From Verrucomicrobiota bacterium (GTDB lineage Bacteria > Verrucomicrobiota > Verrucomicrobiia > Chthoniobacterales > UBA10450), in the NCBI GenBank assembly GCA_003219095.1, contig QHPM01000122.1, forward strand, positions 1 through 15,050: a stretch of 15,050 bases of DNA, written 5' to 3'. The translations under genes were made by a program, and so were the position numbers. Position 1 is the stretch's first letter; the number at the start of each line of letters is the position of its first letter. The notes under the pieces were generated by a model. The model was given only the letters and a program-made list of their open reading frames with translations. It searched no databases and was not told the DNA's origin. Below, in pieces: positions 7,114-12,736 of the stretch.

Positions 7114-7611
7114 ATGATTAATTCTTCATCACTCAAACAAAATAGGAGCACAAATCGCCTGCCACAATCAGCGCAGCGTGGGCAAGCACTGGTTTTCATT
7201 ATTATCGTTATCGCCATCATCGCAGGTGGCCTGTTCTTCCTTATCAGCATGCGAAAGGACGCCAAAGCGGAGGGCGAACGTTTCGCGAGACAGGTGATCG
7301 AACGTTGTGTCTTCCAGCACGACGTAAAGTTTCTCCATTCCAACGTCGCGAGCGATCGCCGTCTGGCGGTGCCGCCGGCGATGGACGATCAGTTTATCTT
7401 CTACCTTACCAAGTTAGGAGTGCCCGATCGCAATTACACTCTTACCGGTCAGTTGGAGTTTGATCATTACTTCGGTTCACCGCACGGCAGCTACCAGGCC
7501 ATCCTTACGTACCCCGATCAGCATGGGACAGTTTCAGTTACTATAGCGCGCCCGAGCGGCATCTGGTTGGTGACCGATTTCGGGGTTACTTACGAACGGC
7601 CTCCCGGCTAA
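7114..7611 (+). CDS. Single-pass membrane protein of unknown function with pilin/TadE-like N-terminus
   Basis: 165 residues. A polar N-terminal tail of about 22 residues ends in QRG, followed by one strong hydrophobic segment (26-45, ALVFIIIVIAIIAGGLFFLI) and a mostly soluble domain of ~120 residues. The RGQALV lead-in and the VIAIIA core recall type IV prepilins and TadE-like pseudopilins. However, the +5 Glu is replaced by Phe and no pilus genes are nearby, so I do not call it a pilin. The soluble part has strand-rich patterns (NYTLTGQLEFDHYF, SYQAILTYPDQHGTVSVTI) and one Cys (C65). The start at 7114 has no clear ribosome-binding site. It is convergent with the Nudix gene. Confidence 0.65.
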   Translation: MINSSSLKQNRSTNRLPQSAQRGQALVFIIIVIAIIAGGLFFLISMRKDAKAEGERFARQVIERCVFQHDVKFLHSNVASDRRLAVPPAMDDQFIFYLTKLGVPDRNYTLTGQLEFDHYFGSPHGSYQAILTYPDQHGTVSVTIARPSGIWLVTDFGVTYERPPG

Positions 7612-7618
7612 AGCGGTA

Positions 7619-7671
7619 AAGGAACATAGACTTCCAGTCTGGGCGCACAGGCACAAATGCCTACGTTTCCT
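7619..7671. terminator. Cruciform-like double hairpin between convergent genes, possible bidirectional terminator
   Basis: An outer AGGAA/TTCCT pair (about 7620-7624 and 7667-7671) encloses two perfect mini-hairpins: AGACT-TCC-AGTCT (7628-7640) and AGGCA-CAAA-TGCCT (7649-7662). The two halves are also imperfect inverted copies of each other. The element begins 8 nt after the stop of the 7114 gene, and its right end reaches the TAG stop of the minus-strand Nudix gene (7670-7672). Position suggests two-way transcription termination; the modular shape suggests an intergenic repeat family. Confidence 0.6.
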
Positions 7672-8284
7672 ACACCAGCAACTTATCCAATTGATCGACG
7701 CATAATTGCGACCACGTCTCGAGAGTGTCGCGACGCTTGAGCAATTCTTGCCGGGAAAGAAACTCGAGATTCGTAATCATCGCTTCCCGCTTCTCAACTT
7801 TGGGTTCGTCGAGATTGAAAACGTGCACCACCCCGAGATGGACGCGGCCGACCTCGGTGCTGTCATCATTCAAAAGCGCAACGATGCGGTCGTCGAAAGG
7901 TGTCTCGATTCGAATCTCTTCATTTACTTCGCGTTCCACACCGGCGCGATAAGCTTCTTCGTCCCAGGCAAACAATGATTCATCGCTATCGTTCATATGC
8001 CCGCCGATGCCGATCGATCCTTTGGCGACCAAACGTTGTTCACCCGCTTTTTTCCCGCGGATATAATGCAGCACGCGATCGCGATGAGCGATGATGGCAT
8101 AGGGTATGATTTGTTTGTGCGTCGGATCATGCTCGGCCACGGCGCGCGGGAGAAAGAAATTGTTTCCGCGAGATAAAAGCGCTCCGAGATAACGCTCCGG
8201 CTCGAAGTTCAATCCTTGGAAGGCGCCTAGCGCATCGAGAAGGCTGCGCTTAACCACGAGGATATTTTCGCGCGATGGATTCAT
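7670..8284 (-). CDS. Nudix-superfamily hydrolase, COG4112-like predicted phosphoesterase
   Basis: 204 residues. The divergent Nudix box is visible as GIGGH (92-96), a longer-than-usual loop, E110 and then REVNEEIRIE (118-127). The catalytic-helix glutamates E119, E122 and E123 are kept, but the box glycine after EE is Arg (R125). Other family-like segments are LSRGNNFFLPRAVAEHDP (37-54), IIPYAIIAHRDRVLHYIRG (59-77) and EFLSRQEL (173-180). This layout (about 200 aa, extended loop between GG and REV-EE) matches my memory of the 'MutT-family phosphoesterase' group COG4112. The substrate is not known. The gene lies downstream of the PagL-like gene on the same strand but is separated by a long inverted repeat, so it is probably transcribed separately. 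Confidence 0.8.
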   Translation of the reverse strand: MNPSRENILVVKRSLLDALGAFQGLNFEPERYLGALLSRGNNFFLPRAVAEHDPTHKQIIPYAIIAHRDRVLHYIRGKKAGEQRLVAKGSIGIGGHMNDSDESLFAWDEEAYRAGVEREVNEEIRIETPFDDRIVALLNDDSTEVGRVHLGVVHVFNLDEPKVEKREAMITNLEFLSRQELLKRRDTLETWSQLCVDQLDKLLV

Positions 8285-8293
8285 AGTAGCGGA

Positions 8294-8405
8294 AGGGTAG
8301 CACGCGCGTTCTGCGCGTATAGCGCGGCGTCCCCTGCCACGCTTCTTTGGTTAGGAACCGCCACAGGGACGTGTCGGTATGCGCGCAGAATGCGCGCGCT
8401 ACCCT
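8294..8405. repeat. Long imperfect inverted repeat (~43-bp arms)
   Basis: The left arm is 8294-8336 and the right arm is 8364-8405. AGGGTAGC at 8294 matches the complement of GCTACCCT at 8398, and the central TTCTGCGCG blocks and the CCCCTG/CAGGG ends also match; most positions of the arms pair. A 27-nt loop separates them. The right arm runs into the TAG stop of the PagL-like gene (8404-8406) and the left arm ends 9 nt before the start of the Nudix gene. It could form a very stable hairpin acting as terminator or RNA stabiliser. It has the look of a mobile intergenic unit. Confidence 0.75.
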
Positions 8406-9021
8406 AGAACGAACGTGTCAATCCCACTTGTAGTCCAAAGAGATTCAGACTCGGATTTGGATTAGTTTGCCCGGCGTTAGAAAAGTGTTGATAAAGAAAC
8501 CCGACCTGTCCGCTGCAGCGGTCGCTAAATTGATAGGAAACGCCCACGACGCCCACAATATTGAAGGTGAAATCCTGTCCTTGCCCCCCGAATTGCTCAG
8601 GTTGGCTGTCGATCCACCCAAGGCCAACACCGGCGGAACAAAACGGGACGAATCGACTGCCGGGGCGGACAAAGTTATAGCGCGGTCCCAAGTTTATCCC
8701 AAAATAATGGTTCTCGATCCCGCGAAAGATAGGCTCGGCCAAAAAGCTGCAGTAAACCTGATTGTAACCGCGAAAGAGTCCTTCGCGGTCCAGGAAGGTG
8801 CCCCAGCGCACCCGCGCGGTCAGAAAATTGGCGTCGATCTCGTAACGGTGCGGCGGATTAAAAAAGCTGTACAAGTACGCGCTTTCGATGGCGAAATCGA
8901 AACGCGGTGGTTCGTCGGAACTTGCGATGCTGGAACTCGCGCCGCCATCAGGCCCGCCGAATGCGAACGGCACACTCGCGAAAGCCGATACGATGATTAC
9001 CACTGCCGTCCGCAATTTCAT
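8404..9021 (-). CDS. PagL-like lipid A 3-O-deacylase / acyloxyacyl hydrolase family outer-membrane beta-barrel
   Basis: 205 residues from ATG 9021. That start is chosen because it gives a clean signal peptide (MKLRTAVVIIVSAFASVPFAFG); the longer frame upstream would run into the next gene. The mature part is rich in alternating aromatic/polar strands ending in Phe (LTRSF), as expected for an eight-strand barrel. Near the end is YQHFSNAG (177-184): H179 and S181 match the PagL catalytic His-x-Ser. By PagL spacing the acid should lie 14 residues after the His, where this protein has N193. PagL removes the 3-O acyl chain of lipid A in the outer membrane, so the window implies an LPS-bearing cell. 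Whether this protein is active is open. Confidence 0.72.
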   Translation of the reverse strand: MKLRTAVVIIVSAFASVPFAFGGPDGGASSSIASSDEPPRFDFAIESAYLYSFFNPPHRYEIDANFLTARVRWGTFLDREGLFRGYNQVYCSFLAEPIFRGIENHYFGINLGPRYNFVRPGSRFVPFCSAGVGLGWIDSQPEQFGGQGQDFTFNIVGVVGVSYQFSDRCSGQVGFLYQHFSNAGQTNPNPSLNLFGLQVGLTRSF

Positions 9022-9071
9022 TGAGCCGCTCACAATAAAAAGGATGGTACCATTTGCAATTCGTGCGCTGT

Positions 9072-9117
9072 GGCCGCGGTCGCTGGCCGCGGCATTGTAG
9101 CTGGCATCGGTGATGCC
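9072..9117. repeat. Two adjacent hairpins between the PagL-like and RluA genes
   Basis: GCCGCGG (9073-9079) pairs with CCGCGGC (9087-9093) around TCGCTGG, and GGCATC (9103-9108) pairs with GATGCC (9112-9117) around GGT. Both lie in the 140-bp gap between two minus-strand genes. They may terminate the RluA transcript or belong to the same class of intergenic units seen elsewhere in this window. Confidence 0.55.
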
Positions 9118-9161
9118 GGGTTCGCTGACACCCGAATGCCGACCGGGATCACCGGCCTTGG

Positions 9162-9929
9162 CTACAGCCAATCGCCCAAATCCTTCGGCAGCGGACTCGA
9201 CCAGTCGCGCCGCTTGTCGATGCGCAAGCGCGATGCGTGTAAGGCGTGGCGCTCAAGCAATAATTTGTGCGCCAATTCATCGGTCCAACCAGTTTCGATG
9301 AATCGCAGATAAAGGTTTTCGTCCGGGCCGTAGATTTTATCCCCGACAATTGGATGTCCCAGCGAAGCCAGGTGCACGCGAATCTGATGGGTCCGCCCGG
9401 TCAAAGGGCACGCTTTCACCAACGAAAATGATTTACCGCTTGGCGTTAGTTTTTGAAAACGCTTTGCGACGCGAAAATCGGTCGCCGCTTCCGCGCCACG
9501 CGGATCAATCGTTTGCTTCAAATAAATCTTGGACACCGCGATCTCTCCCTGACGGATGATTGGCGCATCAACGGTTTTGGTTTCCCATTCCGGCCAGCCC
9601 CACACAATCGCGTGATACTCCTTGGTGACACGACGCGATTGCATCCGCAGCCCGAATTCACGCGCTGCTACTGTTGTCTTCGCAACCAGGACGATGCCAC
9701 TGGTTTCGCGATCCAGCCGATTGACGATGGAAACCTGTCCGCCACTGGCAATCTCAAACGCAAGTAATTGGTGCAATTCCGCCCAAAGCGTTGTTGCGCC
9801 ATTCGGCTTGGTGGGATGGACCAAGAGCAACGGCGGCTTGTCGACCACAATATAATCGTCGGTTTCGTCGATTATTTTGAAATCACGATGCTTGCCTGCG
9901 CGAGTGTTGGATACTGCAATGCTGCTCAT
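9162..9929 (-). CDS. RluA-family RNA pseudouridine synthase
   Basis: 255 residues without an N-terminal S4 domain, as in RluA/TruC-type enzymes. The catalytic motif NRLDRETSG lies at 70-78, with D73 as the essential Asp. Other family blocks are YIVVDKPPLLLVHPT (26-40), TKEYHAIVWG (102-111), PLTGRTHQIRVHL (175-187) and GHPIVGDKIYG (191-201). The enzyme converts specific uridines in rRNA or tRNA to pseudouridine; the target site cannot be predicted from sequence. The ATG at 9929 gives a short lead-in before the domain. The gene is divergent from accB and upstream, on the same strand, of the PagL-like gene. Confidence 0.93.
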   Translation of the reverse strand: MSSIAVSNTRAGKHRDFKIIDETDDYIVVDKPPLLLVHPTKPNGATTLWAELHQLLAFEIASGGQVSIVNRLDRETSGIVLVAKTTVAAREFGLRMQSRRVTKEYHAIVWGWPEWETKTVDAPIIRQGEIAVSKIYLKQTIDPRGAEAATDFRVAKRFQKLTPSGKSFSLVKACPLTGRTHQIRVHLASLGHPIVGDKIYGPDENLYLRFIETGWTDELAHKLLLERHALHASRLRIDKRRDWSSPLPKDLGDWL

Positions 9930-9975
9930 TAAAGTACGCGAGCAGTATATCGGTTAGCAGTCGGAGTTGCGAATC

Positions 9976-10031
9976 GGAGGGAGGGGTTTCCGCCCGTCCA
10001 AAGTTTGGGATACGACAGTGCGTGTCCCTCC
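9976..10031. repeat. Inverted repeat in the rluA-like / accB divergent gap
   Basis: GGAGGGA (9976-9982) is the exact complement of TCCCTCC (10025-10031), with 42 nt between. The enclosed sequence carries further G-rich and C-rich blocks that could extend the stem. It lies in the 219-bp divergent region (9930-10148), which should also hold the promoters of both genes, though I cannot place -35/-10 boxes reliably. Confidence 0.45.
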
Positions 10032-10099
10032 AAAAGTAGAATGCGGGCGCGCTATTAGGCGCGACAGGTTTATAGCAAAATCCGGTTCTCGACCAACCA

Positions 10100-10145
10100 A
10101 GCTCCGTTAGGAGCTGCACGAAAAGAGCCTGGAAGCCTAGCTTCC
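10100..10145. repeat. Twin hairpins abutting the accB start
   Basis: AGCTCC-GTTA-GGAGCT (10100-10115) and GGAAGC-CTA-GCTTCC (10131-10145) are two perfect 6-bp hairpins with 3-4-nt loops. The second ends 3 nt before the accB ATG, leaving no room for a ribosome-binding site between stem and start codon. The stem itself could sequester the start region. Confidence 0.65.
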
Positions 10146-10148
10146 GGG

Positions 10149-10589
10149 ATGCATTTCGCGCCTTGCGATTTGATGCGGAAGAACGATCTTTCCGTGTTTG
10201 AGATGGAGAAGGACGGGTTCCGGTTAAAATTGCAAAAGGGGATTGGCGAGCAACCAATTTCGATGGGGCCGGCGCAGGCTGCGCCTGCGCTGCAAAACGG
10301 TCCGCCGAACGCGAGTGCCGCGCAGCCCGTCTCAGCGCATGCCGAGACCTCACATTTGCGCGATATCGTTTCGCCAATGGTGGGAACATTTTATCGCGCG
10401 GCTTCACCCGACGCGCCTGCTTTTGTCGACGTCGGCAAGGAGGTAACGGAAGAAACCGTCGTGTGCATTATCGAAGCGATGAAAGTGATGAATGAAATCA
10501 AGGCCGAGACAAAAGGCGTGATCGCGGAGATCGTCGCCGAAAATGGGAAGCCGGTGCAATTCGGCCAGGTGCTGTATCGCGTGCGGTAA
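10149..10589 (+). CDS. accB: Biotin carboxyl carrier protein of acetyl-CoA carboxylase
   Basis: 146 residues. The C-terminal biotinyl domain has SPMVGTFYRAASPDAPAFV (75-93) and IIEAMKVMNEIKAE (107-120), with K112 the biotinylated lysine in EAMKVM. An Ala/Pro-rich linker occupies about 36-68. The N-terminal helix NDLSVFEMEKDGFRLKLQKG fits the AccB family, but the first eight residues (MHFAPCDL) do not resemble the usual 10-15-residue charged helix start. No in-frame ATG, GTG or TTG lies between the TAG at 10056 and this ATG; M9 (10173) is the alternative. BCCP carries CO2 from AccC to the carboxyltransferase for malonyl-CoA synthesis. accC follows after a hairpin-filled 81-nt gap. Confidence 0.93.
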   Translation: MHFAPCDLMRKNDLSVFEMEKDGFRLKLQKGIGEQPISMGPAQAAPALQNGPPNASAAQPVSAHAETSHLRDIVSPMVGTFYRAASPDAPAFVDVGKEVTEETVVCIIEAMKVMNEIKAETKGVIAEIVAENGKPVQFGQVLYRVR

Positions 10590-10603
10590 TGCATGGCGTT
10601 TAT

Positions 10604-10666
10604 TGTAGGGTAGGCCTGTCGCCTGCCCACGATCTGACATAGGCAGGCGGGAGCGCTTGCCCTACA
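10604..10666. repeat. Inverted-repeat element between accB and accC
   Basis: The left arm 10604-10627 (starting TGTAGGG, ending CGCCTGCC) is an imperfect inverted copy of the right arm 10642-10666 (starting GGCAGGCGG, ending CCCTACA); the outer 7 and inner 7-8 positions pair perfectly. The loop is about 14 nt. The right arm ends 4 nt before the accC ATG, and no Shine-Dalgarno is present. It could act as an intra-operon attenuator or mRNA-processing site. Its sequence differs from the other hairpins in the window. Confidence 0.75.
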
Positions 10667-10670
10667 ACTA

Positions 10671-12056
10671 ATGTTTGAGAAAGTTTTAATCGCGAACCGC
10701 GGCGAGATTGCATTGCGCGTCATTCGCGCGTGCAGAGAACTCGGCATCCGCACTCTCGCGATCTATTCGGAAGCAGATGTCGATTCACTTCACGTTCAAC
10801 TGGCGGATGAATCGATTTGCATTGGCGCGCCGCCGAGCTCGGAGAGTTATTTGAAAATCGATCGTATCATGAGCGCGGCCGAAGTGGGCGATGTTGATGC
10901 GATCCATCCCGGTTACGGATTTCTGGCGGAGAACGCGCACTTCGCCGAAGTATGCGAGAGCTGTAACATTCATTTCATCGGGCCGCCGGCCAGCGCGATG
11001 CGGGCGATGGGCGACAAAAATTTGGCGCGTCAATTTGCGCGGAAAGCCGGTGTGCCGGTCACGCCGGGGAGCGACGGAGTGGTTAGCGAAGAAACCGACG
11101 CGCTTAAAGTCGCGAAGAAGGTCGGCTATCCAGTGATGATCAAAGCGGTTGCGGGCGGGGGCGGGCGCGGGATGCGCGTGGCCCACAACGAGGCTTCATT
11201 TCTTCCGTCCTTTTATGCCGCGCGTATGGAAGCTGAGAAAGCTTTCGGCAACGGCGAAGTTTACATCGAGAAACTGATCATTAATCCACATCACATCGAA
11301 TTTCAGATCGTGGCAGACAAGCACGGTCACGTCGTGCATCTGGGTGAACGCGATTGTTCCATTCAACGGCGTAACCAAAAAGTGATTGAGGAATGTCCCT
11401 CGCCGCTTATGACCGAAGGATTGCGCAAAAAAATGGGGCACGCCTGCGTGAAATTGGCGCAATCGGTCGGCTATCAAAATGCCGGCACGATGGAGTTTTT
11501 GGTCGATAACTCCGGCCACTTCTATTTCATGGAAATGAACACGCGCATTCAGGTCGAGCACACCATTACGGAGGAGGTTTACGGTTGCGACCTGGTGAAA
11601 GAACAGATCCGCATCGCCGCGGGCGAACGCCTCTCCCCGCACATCGCTCGCGCTTCGCCGCGTTTGCACGCCATCCAATGCCGAATTAATGCCGAGGATC
11701 CGGCGAAAAATTTCCAGTCCTCGCCCGGTAGAATTGCATTTTATTACGCGCCAGGTGGCCGCGGCATCCGAGTTGATTCTCATGCTTACACCGGTTACAT
11801 CGTGCCTCCGTACTACGATTCGTTAATTGCAAAATTGATTGCAGTGGGAGCATCGCGCACATCGGCCATCAATCGGATGCGGCGCGCGCTCGACGAATAT
11901 TACATCACCGGAATCAAAACCACGGTGGGATTTCACGGCGCAATCATGCGGAGCATGGAATTTCGCGAGGGGAAATACGACACCGGCTTCGTCGAGCGGT
12001 TGATGAATTCCGACAAATTCGAGCTGATCGCAACGCCCGGCCGCTTGCACGAATAA
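10671..12056 (+). CDS. accC: Biotin carboxylase subunit of acetyl-CoA carboxylase
   Basis: 461 residues, about 12 more than E. coli AccC, the excess lying at the C-terminus. The N-domain starts [21 protein letters not shown]. The ATP-grasp has K158, the glycine loop GGGGRGM (162-168), [10 protein letters not shown] (207-216) and [15 protein letters not shown] (223-237). The catalytic/Mg cluster is [11 protein letters not shown] (287-297: E288, N290, R292, E296), and R338 (QCRINAED) matches the biotin-binding Arg of the E. coli enzyme. Residues after VEH read TITEEVYG instead of the more common PVTE. It uses ATP and bicarbonate to carboxylate biotin on AccB. thiE begins 1 nt after its stop. 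Confidence 0.97.
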   Translation: MFEKVLIANRGEIALRVIRACRELGIRTLAIYSEADVDSLHVQLADESICIGAPPSSESYLKIDRIMSAAEVGDVDAIHPGYGFLAENAHFAEVCESCNIHFIGPPASAMRAMGDKNLARQFARKAGVPVTPGSDGVVSEETDALKVAKKVGYPVMIKAVAGGGGRGMRVAHNEASFLPSFYAARMEAEKAFGNGEVYIEKLIINPHHIEFQIVADKHGHVVHLGERDCSIQRRNQKVIEECPSPLMTEGLRKKMGHACVKLAQSVGYQNAGTMEFLVDNSGHFYFMEMNTRIQVEHTITEEVYGCDLVKEQIRIAAGERLSPHIARASPRLHAIQCRINAEDPAKNFQSSPGRIAFYYAPGGRGIRVDSHAYTGYIVPPYYDSLIAKLIAVGASRTSAINRMRRALDEYYITGIKTTVGFHGAIMRSMEFREGKYDTGFVERLMNSDKFELIATPGRLHE

Positions 12057-12057
12057 G

Positions 12058-12690
12058 GTGCGCTCGTTAGCGGACGCGTCCCTTTATGCCATTATCGATC
12101 TCGGCTATGTCACCGCTGAAGCTGGGCCAGGCATTCTGGAAAAATTGATTACCGGCGGAATCGATATCGTGCAGTTGCGCGGAAAGAATCGGACTCTCGA
12201 CGAATTGAGCGCGCTCGCGGAAAAACTACTGCGACTAACCATGTCGGCGAAGATCCCGCTTATCGCCAATGATCACGCTGAGATCGCGCAACGGGTGGAA
12301 GTCCAAGGTGTGCACGTGGGTCAGGATGACGATTCGATCGAAAAAGTGCGCGCGCAGATCAAACGACCAATCGTCGTCGGCAAATCGACCCACAGCATTG
12401 AACAAGCCGTCGCTGCCGAGCGCGAAGGCGCAGATTACATCGGATTCGGCCCAATCTTCTCCACTCCCACCAAGCCCGACTACTCGCCCGTTGGTCTTGA
12501 ACGAATTCGCGAAGTTCATGAGCGGGTTTCCATCCCGATTTTTTGCATCGGCGGGATCAAATCCGAAAATCTTCCCTCAGTAATCACAGCCGGCGCGAAA
12601 CGCGTCGTCATCGTTTCCGGCTTACTGCAAGCGAATGACATCGCCGGATATGCGCGCGCCTGTAAGAAATTACTGCGTTCTCATCCCTGA
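12058..12690 (+). CDS. thiE: Thiamine-phosphate synthase
   Basis: Joins HMP-pyrophosphate and thiazole phosphate to thiamine phosphate. The 210-residue TIM-barrel carries the family motifs: VQLRGKN (38-44), IANDH (69-73), GVHVGQDD (84-91), GKSTHS (108-113), GFGPIFSTPTK (129-139), IGGI (164-167) and VIVSGLL (184-190). The diphosphate-binding Arg/Lys of QLRxK and the ND pair are intact. A TenI-type role is less likely because these residues are complete. The start is GTG 12058, one base after the accC stop, so expression is probably coupled to accC. No other thiamine genes are visible nearby. Its TGA stop forms the first unit of a TGA-containing heptad tract. Confidence 0.93.
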   Translation: MRSLADASLYAIIDLGYVTAEAGPGILEKLITGGIDIVQLRGKNRTLDELSALAEKLLRLTMSAKIPLIANDHAEIAQRVEVQGVHVGQDDDSIEKVRAQIKRPIVVGKSTHSIEQAVAAEREGADYIGFGPIFSTPTKPDYSPVGLERIREVHERVSIPIFCIGGIKSENLPSVITAGAKRVVIVSGLLQANDIAGYARACKKLLRSHP

Positions 12691-12736
12691 ATCCTGAACC
12701 CTAACCCTGACTTCTGATCCCTGACCTCTGACTTCC
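12685..12736 (+). repeat. NNCCTGA-type heptad tract spanning thiE stop to PfkB start
   Basis: TGA trinucleotides stand at 12688 (the thiE stop), 12695, 12708, 12715, 12722 and 12729, with a TAA at 12702. Steps are 7, 7, 6, 7, 7 and 7 nt. The units read CCCTGA, ATCCTGA, ACCCTAA, CCCTGA, CTTCTGA, TCCCTGA and CCTCTGA. Only CTTCC separates the last unit from the PfkB ATG at 12737, and no ribosome-binding site is present. The shifting period puts stop codons in all three forward frames. Confidence 0.8.

Noticed and set aside
7114..7611. Calling this gene a type IV pilin
   Set aside because: The +5 Glu is Phe and no pilus assembly genes are in the window; kept only as a resemblance.
8467..9024. 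185-codon plus-strand frame opposite the PagL-like gene
   Set aside because: The minus-strand frame has a signal peptide, beta-barrel pattern and catalytic motif; this one has none.
9022..9171. Longer N-terminus for the PagL-like gene, starting at 9171
   Set aside because: It would overlap the RluA gene end, crosses hairpin DNA, and buries a clean signal peptide 50 residues inside the protein.
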